A stretch of 64,000 nucleotides of DNA from DATFTF01 sp963825175 (GCA_963825175.1 CAWGSA010000001.1:372001-436000), one strand, 5' to 3'; shown: positions 48,421 to 57,661, numbered from the stretch's first letter. Program-made: numbers and translations. The notes: generated by a model not told the origin, from the letters alone.

Positions 48421-51180
48421 CTACTCCTCGCGCAGCGCGATCATCGGATCGAGCGACGCCGCCCGGCGCGCCGGCCAGAGCGCCGCCGAGACCGCGACCG
48501 CGGCCAGGCCCGCAGCGGCGATTGCCAGGGTCAACGGGTCGGCCGGCCGCAGGCCGTAAAGCAGCGCCTTGGCCGCTTGACCGCCGGCCAGGGCGAGGAC
48601 GAGGCCGATGACGAGGCCCGCGGCGAGCAGGCCGGACGCTTCCATGAGGATCAGGACCAGCACATCCCGCCGGGAGGCGCCGAGCGCCATCCGAACACCG
48701 ATTTCGTTGCGGCGGCGTGCGACCGTGTACGAGATGACGCCGTAGAGTCCGATCATCGCCAGGAGCGCCGCGAGCGCCCCGAAGAATCCCGAGAGCGTCG
48801 CCATCAGGCGCTCGCGCAGGAGACTCTCGCGTATCGTCGTCTCCAGAACGCTGAACCGAAATCCGACCGCGGGGTCCATGTTGGTGAGGGCCCGCTTGAC
48901 CGAGGCCGCGACGCCTGTCAGGTCGTCGTCGGAACGGAGAAGAACGCGCTGCTGCAGACCCGGCTCCCGGTCCTGGTCCGCCGCTGTGAACACGATGGGG
49001 GTGAACTCCTCGCGCAGAGCGCCGTACTTGTTGTCCGTCACCAACCCGACAATCTGATAGATCCGATCCGGCTTGCCCCCCTCCCGAACCACACTCAATG
49101 ACCGGCCGATCGGGTTGCCTCCGGCCAGGAACTTTCGCGCGAAAGTCTCGGTGACGACGGCCACGGAGGGGGAAGACATCGAGTCCTCCGGTCCAAAATC
49201 GCGGCCTGCGAGCAACCGCGTGCCCATCGTCCGAAAATAGCCCGGGCTCACGCGGTTGAAATTCGCGTAACGCCGTTGGACTCCCGTGCCGGGGATCCCG
49301 ACGTTCTCGTTCCACCCCATTCCGCTCAACGGAACGATCAGCGCATCGGCGGCGGCGGTCACGCCGGGGACGGCTCGCAAGCGGGACAGCACGTCCTGCT
49401 TGTAGAGCAGTCGGCGGTCCATGGGGATCTTCAGGGGAGCCAGGTCCAGGCTGACGACGAGGACCTGGGTCCGTCGAAACCCAGCCTCGACGGTCATCAA
49501 GTTGCGCAGCGTCCGGACGAAGAGGAGCGCGCCGACGAGCAGGACCAACGACAGGGCGACCTGCGTGACCACCAGAGCGCGGCGAAAGATCATCCGGTTG
49601 CGGCCCGCGGTGGCCCCCCGCCCGCTCGATTTGATCACGTCGCCGGGAGACGTGCGCGCCGCTTGAACCGCCGGCGCCACGCCGAAAACCGCGCAGGTCA
49701 GCGCGGCGGCGAGGGCCGCGAACGCCAGCACATGCCAGTCGAGCGCCAGGTTCACCGCCCAGCGGTCTCCCTGTGTGCTCAGGAACGCCATCAGGGCGCG
49801 GCTGAAGGCCTGAGCCAGAGCCACGGCACAGACTCCGCCGGCCAGGGTCAGGAGAACGTTCTCGCAAAGCATCTGCCGGACGAGCCGGGACGGCGAAGCT
49901 CCCAGGGCCAGACGGACGGCCATCTCGCGCTGACGGACGCTCGCCCGGGCCACGATCAGGCTCGCCAGGTTCGCGCAGGCGATCAACAGGACCAGTCCGG
50001 AAATGGCCAACAGGATCCAGAGCGGAGACTCGTACTGCTCGCGCAACTCGGAGAGCCCCGAGGAGGCGTGCTGCGCTCCGAGCCGGAAGCCCAGGTAGTG
50101 CTTGGCGTCGACGGCGTCGTATCCGGGAGGGAGGGTGGACTCGAAGATGGAGCGAGAATCGGCGGACAGCTGCGCCGAGGCACGCTCGACCGACCAACCC
50201 GGCTTCAGACGCCCGATGGCCGCGAGCCACCAGGCTTCCCGATCGCCGACCTTCGGCCGTTCCGGATCAAAGAGAGGCTCGGCGCAGAGAGGAAGCGCCA
50301 CGTCGAAGCGGCGCCCCACCTCGACCCCGAAGAAGGCGGGAGGCGCGACGCCGACGACCTCGAGCGGATGGCCCTCCAGGGTGAGCTTGCGTCCCACCAC
50401 GCTCTCGGCGCCGCCGAATTCCCGCCTCCAGAACGCGTCGCTCAGGACGACGCCGGAGGCCCCGCACCCGGGCCGGTCGTCGGAGTCCTGCAGGAGCCGG
50501 CCTGCCGCCGGCCGGACGCCCAGCGTCGCGAAGAAGCTGCCGCTCGCCCAGAGAACTTCCGCGTCCCGCATCTCGCCGCCGGGGCTCAGGTTGCGCGTGT
50601 CCATTCCCCACGCCACGATGCTCGAGAAGCCCTTCTGCTCGAGACGCACCTGCTGCCAGAGGGCATAAGTCAGTTGGGGGAAGTTTCCGGAGAACCCTCC
50701 GGTCCGCCCGTACGGGTTGTCCACGATGCGGACCTCCGCGAGCCGGCCGGGATCCTCGACCGGCAACGCGCGCAGACGAACGGCGTCGAGGAGCTGGAAG
50801 ATCGCGGTGTTGGCGCCAATGCCGAGCGCCAGCGACAGAATGGCCGCCGTCGCGAAGCCCGGGTTCAGGCGCAGCAGTCGGGCTCCGAAACGGAGGTCCT
50901 GCCAGAGGCCCGTGAGCGAGCGGCCGGGCTCGTCCGCACCGGGAGCAGAAACCTCGCGTGACGGACGAGAGAGCGATCGGAGCTCGGCGACCAGGCGCCC
51001 GTCGGCCACGCCCTCCATCGCGCCGCGCCGCGCTTGCTCGGGGCTCGCACCGCTGGCCACGATCTCCTCGTAGCGGTCGTCCAAGTGCTGCCCGAGCTCT
51101 TCGGCTAACTCGGCCTGCCGAGCCGGGTCGAGGCCCAGGCCGTCCAGAAGGGCTTCGAGCTCGCTCTTCCAGTCAGGCAT
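48421..51180 (-). CDS. ADOP-type MacB/FtsX permease
   Basis: A 919-residue integral membrane protein of the acidobacterial duplicated orphan permease (ADOP) group. The N-terminal 85 residues (DARQAELAEELGQHLDDRYEE, with the final Arg-Arg-Gly) form the ADOP-specific cytoplasmic helix domain. Then come TM1, a MacB-like periplasmic core, three clustered helices with the FtsX segment LASLIVARASVRQREMAVRLALGAS, and a second duplicated half with a similar VARRRNEIGVRMALGASRRD. No ATPase gene is adjacent, as is usual for orphan ADOPs. The PadR regulator gene overlaps its start by 8 bp. Confidence 0.95.
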   Translation of the reverse strand: MPDWKSELEALLDGLGLDPARQAELAEELGQHLDDRYEEIVASGASPEQARRGAMEGVADGRLVAELRSLSRPSREVSAPGADEPGRSLTGLWQDLRFGARLLRLNPGFATAAILSLALGIGANTAIFQLLDAVRLRALPVEDPGRLAEVRIVDNPYGRTGGFSGNFPQLTYALWQQVRLEQKGFSSIVAWGMDTRNLSPGGEMRDAEVLWASGSFFATLGVRPAAGRLLQDSDDRPGCGASGVVLSDAFWRREFGGAESVVGRKLTLEGHPLEVVGVAPPAFFGVEVGRRFDVALPLCAEPLFDPERPKVGDREAWWLAAIGRLKPGWSVERASAQLSADSRSIFESTLPPGYDAVDAKHYLGFRLGAQHASSGLSELREQYESPLWILLAISGLVLLIACANLASLIVARASVRQREMAVRLALGASPSRLVRQMLCENVLLTLAGGVCAVALAQAFSRALMAFLSTQGDRWAVNLALDWHVLAFAALAAALTCAVFGVAPAVQAARTSPGDVIKSSGRGATAGRNRMIFRRALVVTQVALSLVLLVGALLFVRTLRNLMTVEAGFRRTQVLVVSLDLAPLKIPMDRRLLYKQDVLSRLRAVPGVTAAADALIVPLSGMGWNENVGIPGTGVQRRYANFNRVSPGYFRTMGTRLLAGRDFGPEDSMSSPSVAVVTETFARKFLAGGNPIGRSLSVVREGGKPDRIYQIVGLVTDNKYGALREEFTPIVFTAADQDREPGLQQRVLLRSDDDLTGVAASVKRALTNMDPAVGFRFSVLETTIRESLLRERLMATLSGFFGALAALLAMIGLYGVISYTVARRRNEIGVRMALGASRRDVLVLILMEASGLLAAGLVIGLVLALAGGQAAKALLYGLRPADPLTLAIAAAGLAAVAVSAALWPARRAASLDPMIALREE

Positions 51181-51517
51181 GTTCGGCCGATGTGATCTGA
51201 CTCATGGCGCGGACGAAGGCTCTCCAGGCGCCGCGCTGCCGGACCAGGGCCTTGCGCCCCGCCGGCGTCATGCGGTAATAGCGGCGGCGCCTCTGACCGG
51301 CCTTCTCCACCCACCGGCCATCCAGGAAGCCGCGCGACTCCAGGCGGTAGAGCAGCGGATACAGGGAAGCCACGTTGAAGGAGAGAGCGCCGCCCGAACG
51401 GGCCTCGATCAATTTGCCGATCTCATAGCCGTGGCGCGGCCGCTGTTCGACCAGCGACAGGACCAACAGCTCGGCGCTCCCCTTCTTGAGTTCGCGGTCG
51501 AACACATGTAGAGCCAT
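51173..51517 (-). CDS. PadR family transcriptional regulator
   Basis: A 114-residue winged-helix repressor. The typical N-terminus is FDRELKKGSAELLVLSLVEQ, then RPRHGYEIGKLIEARSGGAL (recognition region), SLYPLLYRLESRGFLDGRWV and RRRRYYRMTPAGRKAL. It couples to the ADOP permease by an 8-base overlap. Start: ATG at 51517 lies inside the palindromic operator described below, so the mRNA may be almost leaderless; a GTG at 51505 (VFDREL) is an alternative. It very likely represses its own operon, as PadR proteins with ADOP partners do. Confidence 0.92.
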   Translation of the reverse strand: MALHVFDRELKKGSAELLVLSLVEQRPRHGYEIGKLIEARSGGALSFNVASLYPLLYRLESRGFLDGRWVEKAGQRRRRYYRMTPAGRKALVRQRGAWRAFVRAMSQITSAEHA

Positions 51518-51536
51518 ATATAGCTTTACTATATAT
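51516..51536 (-). promoter_or_regulatory. Palindromic operator over the padR start and -10 box
   Basis: ATATATAG and CTATATAT form exact 8-base arms with a CTTTA spacer. The repeat covers the padR start codon on one side and the -10 hexamer on the other. This TATA-rich palindrome in GC-rich DNA fits a PadR autorepressor site. Confidence 0.75.
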
Positions 51537-51558
51537 TTGACCACGAGACTCGAGTCAA
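51530..51558 (-). promoter_or_regulatory. Promoter of padR-ADOP operon
   Basis: On the coding strand, TTGACT (51553-51558) and TATATA (51530-51535) are separated by exactly 17 bases: a near-consensus sigma-70 promoter. Predicted initiation falls a few bases before the ATG at 51517, which implies a leaderless or very short 5' leader. Confidence 0.7.
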
Positions 51559-51573
51559 GCCAGGGTCGGCCTC

Positions 51574-51723
51574 TCAATAGCCCCTGCCAGGAGTCGGGGT
51601 CGGGCCGGGACCCGGCGTGCCGACCGTCCCGGGCGCCGTCGGCGACGAATAGCCGCTCCCGCCGCAGGCCGCATATCCCACCACCACCAGAAGAGCGATC
51701 GCGATCCACAGGAGTTTCTTCAT
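51574..51723 (-). CDS. Small lipoprotein
   Basis: A 49-residue product with a textbook ribosome-binding site (AAGGAGGTG four bases before ATG). The hydrophobic start MKKLLWIAIALLVVVGYAAC has a lipobox ending at Cys20; the rest is Gly/Pro/Thr-rich (SPTAPGTVGTPGPGPTPTPG). This looks like a short lipid-anchored linker peptide. It is upstream of padR on the same strand and ends before the padR promoter. No family is known to me. Confidence 0.7.
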   Translation of the reverse strand: MKKLLWIAIALLVVVGYAACGGSGYSSPTAPGTVGTPGPGPTPTPGRGY

Positions 51724-51924
51724 GACACCTCCTTTTCAGTCGCACAGGCGATACCGCTCCCTCGAAGAATCGAGCAATCAAGAGGCCACGGCGGCCCGGC
51801 GGGCTGCGCTCCGAGAACGGTTTGCGGCGCATCGTTTTGGAAAACAGCGGCTTGAGCGTCGCTTAAGAACCGGTTAGCTCGACGCGCTCCCCGTGATATC
51901 TCTTCGAAAGAGCTCGGAGGACAG

Positions 51925-53583
51925 ATGAAACGCAGGACCGTCGGCTCGGAGACCGCGGGCATCGATCGAAGGGCCCTCTTCCGATACGGGGCCATCACCG
52001 GAGCGCTTGCCGCGGCGGGCCCTGCGATTGCCAGACAGACGCCGCGTCCGGCGCCGGTCGGCGCTCGGGCCGAGGCCTTCGAGCTCGATGAGCTGACGAT
52101 CGCGGATCTGCAGAAACGGATGCAGTCGGGAGAGGACTCGGCCCGGTCGCTGGTGGAGAAGTATTCGCGCCGTATCGAGGCGCTGGACCGCCAGGGCCCC
52201 AACCTGCACGCCGTCCTCGAGATCAACCCGGATGCGCTCGCGATCGCGGAGACCCTGGACGCCGAGCGGAAGGCGGGCAAGGTTCGGGGACCGATGCACG
52301 GGATTCCCGTGCTCATCAAGGACAACATTGCCACCGCCGACCGCATGAACACGACGGCCGGTTCGCTGGCGCTCGAGGGAGCGAAGTCCGCCGCGGACTC
52401 GCACGTGGCCAGACGCCTTCGCGACGTCGGCGCCGTGATCCTGGGCAAGACCAATCTTTCCGAATGGGCCAACTTCCGATCGACCCACTCCTCCTCGGGC
52501 TGGAGCGGGCGCGGCGGACAGTGCCGCAACCCCTACGCCCTCGATCGCAATCCTTCCGGATCCTCCTCGGGCTCCGGCGCCGCGGCCTCGGCCAGCCTCT
52601 GCGCCGTGGCGGTGGGGAGCGAGACGGACGGCTCGATCGTGTCGCCGTCGAACAACTGCGGCCTGGTCGGCATCAAGCCGACGGTGGGACTGGTGAGCCG
52701 CTCGGGGATCATCCCCATCTCGCACACGCAGGACACCGCCGGTCCGATGTGCCGCACCGTCACGGACGCCGCGATTCTCCTGACGGCTCTCGCCGGTGTC
52801 GATCCAAGCGACGCCGCTTCCCGCGGCGCGCGCGTCGAACCGAACTACACGAAATTCCTCGATCCAAAGGGCCTTCAAGGGGCTCGTATCGGTGTGCCGC
52901 GCAAAGGCTTGTACGGTCAGAGCCCGGCCGCCGACCGGATCGCCGAGGCAGCGATCGCCGAGATGAAGAAACAGGGAGCGGTCATCGTCGATCCGGCCGA
53001 CATCGAGACCGTCGACGATTTCGTCGGATTCGGATCGAGCGAGCTCGAGGTCCTGCTCTACGAGTTCAAGGCGGATCTGAACGCGTATCTGGGCGCCCTG
53101 GCGACCTCACCGGTCAGGACGCTTCAGAACCTGATCGACTTCAACGAGAAGAACAAGGACCGGGAAATGCCTTTCTTCGGGCAGGAGCTGTTCCTCCGCG
53201 CGCAGGCCAAAGGGCCCCTCTCGGACAAGGACTACCGCAAGGCGCTGGAGAAGGACTCGAAGATTTCGCGCAAGGACGGCATCGACAAGACGATGGACAA
53301 GCACAAGTTGGACGCGCTGATCGCCCCGACGTCGTCTCCGGCCACTCTGATCGACCTCGTCAACGGCGACTACGGCGTCAACGGGAGCTCGACGATTCCG
53401 GCGGTGGCTGGCTATCCGGACATCACGGTGCCGGCCGGCTTCGACCACGGACTGCCGGTCGGCCTGTCGTTCTTCGGGCGGGCCTGGAGCGAGGGCAAGC
53501 TGATCTCGATCGTGTACGCCTTCGAGCAGGCGACGAAGCACCGGAGGGCGCCGAAGTTTCTGGCGACGGCGGAGGTGACCTAG
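51925..53583 (+). CDS. Tat-exported amidase (amidase signature family)
   Basis: A 552-residue amidase. The N-terminus has a twin-arginine signal (DRRALFRYGAITGALAAAGP). The Ser-cisSer-Lys triad of the amidase-signature family is visible: Lys132 in GIPVLIKDN, cis-Ser in NPSGSSSGSGAA (about 213) and nucleophile Ser in SETDGSIVSP (about 237). The ends have family-typical GYPDITVPAGF and GLPVGLSFFG. It hydrolyses an amide or ester outside the cytoplasm; the substrate is unknown. Its 3' end is part of the four-fold intergenic duplication described below. Confidence 0.94.
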   Translation: MKRRTVGSETAGIDRRALFRYGAITGALAAAGPAIARQTPRPAPVGARAEAFELDELTIADLQKRMQSGEDSARSLVEKYSRRIEALDRQGPNLHAVLEINPDALAIAETLDAERKAGKVRGPMHGIPVLIKDNIATADRMNTTAGSLALEGAKSAADSHVARRLRDVGAVILGKTNLSEWANFRSTHSSSGWSGRGGQCRNPYALDRNPSGSSSGSGAAASASLCAVAVGSETDGSIVSPSNNCGLVGIKPTVGLVSRSGIIPISHTQDTAGPMCRTVTDAAILLTALAGVDPSDAASRGARVEPNYTKFLDPKGLQGARIGVPRKGLYGQSPAADRIAEAAIAEMKKQGAVIVDPADIETVDDFVGFGSSELEVLLYEFKADLNAYLGALATSPVRTLQNLIDFNEKNKDREMPFFGQELFLRAQAKGPLSDKDYRKALEKDSKISRKDGIDKTMDKHKLDALIAPTSSPATLIDLVNGDYGVNGSSTIPAVAGYPDITVPAGFDHGLPVGLSFFGRAWSEGKLISIVYAFEQATKHRRAPKFLATAEVT

Positions 53584-53994
53584 TTCAATGTTCAATGTTC
53601 GATGTTCGATACTTCCTCTCCAAACTTGGAACATTGAACTTCGAACTCTGAACTACCTCCTCCCCTGCGGTGACCTAGTTCAATGTTCAGTGTTCAATGT
53701 TCAATGTTCGATGTTCGATACTTCCTCTCCAAACTTGGAACATTGAACTTCGAACTCTGAACTACCTCCTCCCCTGCGGTGACCTAGTTCAATGTTCAAT
53801 GTTCAATGTTCAATGTTCGATGTTCGATACTTCCTCTCCAACTTGGAACATTGAACTTCGAACTCTGAACTACTTCCTCCCCTGCGGTGACCTAGTTCAA
53901 TGTTCAATGTTCAATGTTCAATGTTCGATGTTCGATACTTCCTCTCCAAACTTGGAACATTGAACTTCGAACTCTGAACTACTTCCTCCCCTGC
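53574..53994. repeat. Four tandem copies of a 95-109 bp intergenic unit
   Basis: Units start at GGTGACCTAG (the amidase end with its stop) and finish at the TCCTCCCCTGC of the MFS gene end: 53574-53668, 53669-53777, 53778-53885 and 53886-53994. Unit 1 has two heptamers fewer (14 bases), unit 3 lacks one base. Inside each unit, heptamers TTCAATG/TTCGATG face inverted heptamers around a short centre (GTTCAATGTTC pairs with GAACATTGAAC). Only the outer copies serve the two genes' stop codons. Confidence 0.9.
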
Positions 53995-55229
53995 GCGATC
54001 TTCACCGCCTCCGGCAGTCCTCGCAGCCTCAGCATCGTGGCGACGCCGAGCGCGGGGCCGGGTGCGAGCGCGGCAAACGCCCACCGCCACCCGACGTGGG
54101 CGACGAGGATCGGAATGAGCTCGATCGAGACCGTCGTCAGCAGGAAGCCCAGGCAGGTCTGGATGGTCAAGGCCGTGCCCATGTACTGCGGGTCTCCCAG
54201 CTCCGTCACGCACGCGGAGAACTGAGCCGAGTCGGCGACCACCGAAGCGCCCCAGATCACCCCGACCGCGATCAGCAGCCATGGCGGCCCGCCGAACAAG
54301 AATCCGACCGCGACGCAGCAGGACCCGGAAATGGCCATGGCCCAGGACGTGACCACGGTCCGGCCCACCCGGTCGGCGACAAAGCCGGCCAGCGCGCAGC
54401 CTGCGGCCCCCGCCCCGATGACCAGGAAGGACGCGGCCTCCGCGAGCGACGCCGGTTCGCCGCGGTGAGCCAGGCTCGCCCGGATCATGACCGGCGCCCA
54501 CGTCCACATCGCGTACAGCTCCCACATGTGGCCGAAGTAGCCGAAGTTGGCCAGGCGCACTCCGCGGTTGCGGAAGATCCGCGGAAGCTGCCCGATGTCG
54601 AAGCGGGCGACCGGGGGCGTGTACGGGCCGTCGGCGACGAAGAGAAGCACCACAAGCCCGCCGGCCGCCGCGAGGAAAGAGACGAAGAGCACGTTGCGGC
54701 GCCAATCCGCGCTCCCGACGGCGTTGATCAGATACGGGGACGCTTTTCCCAGCGTGAGCGCCCCGACCAGGATCCCGAGGGCCAGGCCGCGGCCGCGCCG
54801 AAACCACGTGGCCATGATCTTCATCCCCGGCGGGTAAACGCCGGCCAGGAAGAATCCGGTGGCGAAGCGCAGCGGCACGCCGAGCTCCGAGCCGCGCGCG
54901 AAGAGCGCGAAGGCGGCGTTGACCGCCGCGCCGAGAAACGCGGAGACGGCGAAGAGGCGGCGGGTCGAAAGGATGTCGGGCAGATTCCCGACGGCCGACG
55001 CCAACGTTCCTGCGACGAAGCCGAGCTGGACGGCCAGCGTCAGCCACGCCGCGCCGGAGTCGGAGAGGTGCCACTCGCCCTTCAGGGCCGGAGCGACCGC
55101 GGAGGCGGAGAACCACAGCGACATCCCCAGAAGCTCCGCCGACGCCAGGAGCGCCAGGGCGCGCCAGCGTCCCGGAGGCGGGTGCGGGAGCTCGGCCTGA
55201 GTCGGCGGGGTCGCGGTCGCTTCGTTCAT
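53979..55229 (-). CDS. MFS transporter
   Basis: A 416-residue, 12-helix major facilitator superfamily permease. The first helices include LALLASAELLGMSLWFSASA and the loop 2-3 motif NLPDILSTRRLFAVSAFL; the second half starts about 230 with FGYFGHMWELYAMWTWAPV and has the repeat motif ADRVGRTVVTSWAM. It resembles the nitrate/cyanate and unknown-substrate MFS group rather than a drug pump. The stop codon falls in the last unit of the intergenic repeat. Confidence 0.9.
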   Translation of the reverse strand: MNEATATPPTQAELPHPPPGRWRALALLASAELLGMSLWFSASAVAPALKGEWHLSDSGAAWLTLAVQLGFVAGTLASAVGNLPDILSTRRLFAVSAFLGAAVNAAFALFARGSELGVPLRFATGFFLAGVYPPGMKIMATWFRRGRGLALGILVGALTLGKASPYLINAVGSADWRRNVLFVSFLAAAGGLVVLLFVADGPYTPPVARFDIGQLPRIFRNRGVRLANFGYFGHMWELYAMWTWAPVMIRASLAHRGEPASLAEAASFLVIGAGAAGCALAGFVADRVGRTVVTSWAMAISGSCCVAVGFLFGGPPWLLIAVGVIWGASVVADSAQFSACVTELGDPQYMGTALTIQTCLGFLLTTVSIELIPILVAHVGWRWAFAALAPGPALGVATMLRLRGLPEAVKIAQGRK

Positions 55230-55282
55230 CGTCGCGCGGGCAGCGCGCCGCCGATCCTAGCCTGAAGCGTGGCTCTCGGGAG

Positions 55283-56440
55283 TCAGGGCCTCAACGGGCG
55301 GAAGAAGTCCCGAAGATCCTGCACCAGGAGCTCGGGTTCCTCCAGCGCGGCGAAGTGCCCGCCCGAAGGGAACTCGGTCCACCGGATGACGTCATAGACG
55401 CGCTCGACCCAGGAACGCGGCGGCATGGGTGCTTCGAGCGCGAAGCACGCGATCGCGCAGGGAACGCGGATGCGCTCGCCCGCCGCGAAAGCGAGGGGCG
55501 TCCGGCGGGCCTCGGCGTACAAGCGCATCGACGAGCCGATGGTGCCGGACGTCCAGTACAGCGTCACGTTGGCCAGGAGCTCGTCTTTGGTGAATCGCGT
55601 TTCCACGTCGCCTCCGCAGTCGCTCCACTCGGCGAACTTCTCGACGATCCAGGCGGCGAGACCGGCCGGCGAATCCTGCAGCGCGAAGGCGAGCGTCTGA
55701 GGACGCGTCGCCTGGACGTGGCCGTACGCGCCGCTGTCCTCGCGCCACCGATCGCGCGCCTCCAGGTACCGCCTCTCCTGGGCCGTTTCCGAGCCGGGTA
55801 GAACGTGGGGCGCGTACGAGCCCGGGATGTCATTCAGGTGCAGTCCGGTCACGCGACCGGGGAACCGACGCGCCAGCCAGGTCGACACCGAGGCTCCCCA
55901 GTCGCCTCCCTGAGCTCCGAATCTTGGGTAGCCCAAGTCCTCCATCAGCTCGGCCCACAGAGAGGCGATGCGCTCGGGCGTCGTACCGGCGCGGGGGGGA
56001 CGCTGGGAGAACCCGTAGCCCGGAAGGGACGGAACGACGACGTCGAAGGCGTCTCTCGGGTCGCCGCCGTGCGCGCCGGGATCGGTCAGGAGCGGCAGGA
56101 TCTCGAGGGCCTCGAGGAAGGAACCCGGCCAGCCGTGCGTGAAAAGGAGCGGCAACGGAGACGGGCCCTTTCCTCGAGCATGCACGAAATGGATCTGGAG
56201 AGGATCGGCGCCTCCCACGGGCGCGAGGAAGTTGGGCCACGCGTTGATCCGGTCTTCCCACGCCCTCCAGTCGAAGCGCGTGCTCCAGTGCTCGACGAGG
56301 TCCCGAAGGTCCTCGGCGCGCATTCCGAGCGCGCTCCCGGCGTCCTCCGGCTGATCCGGCCAGCGGGTGCCGGCCAGCCGGAGACGCAGATCCTCGAGGA
56401 TCCGTTCGTCCACGTGGACGCGGAAAGGCTCTCTTCGCAC
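55283..56440 (-). CDS. Epoxide hydrolase (alpha/beta fold, EHN domain)
   Basis: A 385-residue microsomal-type epoxide hydrolase. The N-terminal EHN-like segment (PFRVHVDERILEDLRLRL then WPDQPEDAG) is followed by the alpha/beta core: oxyanion HGWPGSFLE, nucleophile Asp in AQGGDWGASV and the C-terminal His in FPSGGHFAALEEP. It opens epoxides to diols by an ester intermediate. The start is GTG at 56440 with GGAGG five bases upstream; a longer frame from 56506 overlaps the divergent SDR start and lacks similarity. Confidence 0.92.
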   Translation of the reverse strand: MRREPFRVHVDERILEDLRLRLAGTRWPDQPEDAGSALGMRAEDLRDLVEHWSTRFDWRAWEDRINAWPNFLAPVGGADPLQIHFVHARGKGPSPLPLLFTHGWPGSFLEALEILPLLTDPGAHGGDPRDAFDVVVPSLPGYGFSQRPPRAGTTPERIASLWAELMEDLGYPRFGAQGGDWGASVSTWLARRFPGRVTGLHLNDIPGSYAPHVLPGSETAQERRYLEARDRWREDSGAYGHVQATRPQTLAFALQDSPAGLAAWIVEKFAEWSDCGGDVETRFTKDELLANVTLYWTSGTIGSSMRLYAEARRTPLAFAAGERIRVPCAIACFALEAPMPPRSWVERVYDVIRWTEFPSGGHFAALEEPELLVQDLRDFFRPLRP

Positions 56441-56504
56441 GTGCGCCTCCAGCTTTCCCTTGAACCCGCGCAGGGGCCGAAAGGTTTCGGTACACTCCCG
56501 CCGC

Positions 56505-57221
56505 ATGAACCTCGCCGGCAAGACCGCGGTGGTCACGGGAGGCGCGGGAGCGCTGGGGATCGCCATCGTTCACGCGCTGCTCGGGGCGGGAGCCCGTGTC
56601 TCCGTCCCTTTTCGCAAAGCCGGGGAGCTCGATCGCCTGCGCCGCGCGCTCGGAGTCGACAGCGAGGTGCCGCTTTCCGGCGCAGCCGTCGACTTGACCG
56701 ACGAGACCGCGGTCCTCGACTACACCGAAAGCGTGGCCGAAGACCGGGGAGGCCTCGACATGCTGATTCATGCGGCGGGCGGTTTTGCCGGAGGACAGCC
56801 GGTCCACGAGACCCCGTGGGCGGTCTGGCAGCAGCAGCTGGACGTGAACCTGAAGACCGCGGTGATCGCTTCGCGCGCGGCGGCCGTGCAGATGATCACG
56901 CGCGGAGGTGGATCGATCGTCCACGTCTCCAGCCGCCCGGCGACGCAGGCCGGCGCCGGCATCGCCGCCTACGCCGCGTCCAAACGCGCGCTCCTCGCTT
57001 TAACCGACGCGCTGGCCGCGGAGCTCCTGGAGAAGAACATCACCGCCAACGCCGTGCTCCCCTCGACCATCGATACGCCCGCCAACCGCCGCGCGAATCC
57101 CGCCGCCGATTTCTCGCGGTGGGTGCCTCCGGAAGCGATCGCCCGCGTCGTCCTGTTCCTCGTTGGCCCCGACGCCCGGATCATCAGCGGCGCGCACGTG
57201 CCGGTGTACGGGAAGGCTTAG
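56505..57221 (+). CDS. Short-chain dehydrogenase/reductase
   Basis: A 238-residue classical SDR. The cofactor motif is VVTGGAGALGIA (TGxxxGxG), with Ser in VHVSSRPA and the Tyr-x3-Lys pair in YAASKRALL; NAG appears as HAAGG, and NVL as DVNLKTA. It oxidises or reduces an alcohol or ketone with NAD(P). Product is typical length. It is divergent from the epoxide hydrolase, with a 64-bp shared promoter gap, and converges on the cytochrome gene through a heptamer array. Confidence 0.92.
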   Translation: MNLAGKTAVVTGGAGALGIAIVHALLGAGARVSVPFRKAGELDRLRRALGVDSEVPLSGAAVDLTDETAVLDYTESVAEDRGGLDMLIHAAGGFAGGQPVHETPWAVWQQQLDVNLKTAVIASRAAAVQMITRGGGSIVHVSSRPATQAGAGIAAYAASKRALLALTDALAAELLEKNITANAVLPSTIDTPANRRANPAADFSRWVPPEAIARVVLFLVGPDARIISGAHVPVYGKA

Positions 57222-57224
57222 GGG

Positions 57225-57245
57225 TTCGAATTTCGAACTTCGAAC
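57225..57245. repeat. Three-unit heptamer array between convergent stops
   Basis: TTCGAAT, TTCGAAC, TTCGAAC in phase, 3 bases after the SDR stop; the last base is part of the cytochrome stop. TTCGAA units are self-complementary. Confidence 0.5.
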
Positions 57246-57661
57246 TATTTCCCCACCGGCCTGGTGGCGACCGGCTGAAACTTCCCGTTGTCCGGCCCGA
57301 AGTTTGCGGTCAGATAGGCAATCAGAGCCTCCCTCTGATTCTCCGGCAACGGCGATCCCCAGCCGACCATCTTGTTCACCTCGGTGGTCCACTGCTGATC
57401 GGTCAGGCGCTGCTGCCAGAGAATGTCGCCGGAGTGACAACCGAGGCAGGCATTCTCGACGATCGGCCGGACCGGACCGGGCGGAAAGTCGAGCAGGTGG
57501 GTTCCCAGAACGGGGAGTTTCGTGTCGAAGTTGGCGACCGGCGTCGGCGTTCGTTTGCGGACCTTCTTGTGCCGCTTGGCCGCCGACGCGGGGCTTTGAA
57601 GGAGCGTCGCCGCGACGAGCGTGACGACGAAGAATGGCCCGAGAAATCCGCTTCGCTTCAA
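57245..57661 (-). CDS. Small exported c-type cytochrome
   Basis: A 138-residue periplasmic cytochrome. The signal peptide lies at about 1-27 (PFFVVTLVAATLLQSPASA), then a basic linker, then heme motif CLGCH in IVENACLGCHSGD (about 78). One heme; Met ligand is probably in the final LTANFGPDNGKF region or MVGWG. The TTG start overlaps the stop of the sulfite-oxidase-like gene (TTGA), so the two are co-translated, as in SorAB-type sulfite dehydrogenases. It probably takes electrons from that enzyme. Confidence 0.85.
   Translation of the reverse strand: MKRSGFLGPFFVVTLVAATLLQSPASAAKRHKKVRKRTPTPVANFDTKLPVLGTHLLDFPPGPVRPIVENACLGCHSGDILWQQRLTDQQWTTEVNKMVGWGSPLPENQREALIAYLTANFGPDNGKFQPVATRPVGK

Noticed and set aside
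53574..53994. Direct repeats that could be read as a CRISPR array
   Set aside because: The whole unit is repeated with no unique spacers, no cas genes are near, and the units contain the ends of the two flanking genes.
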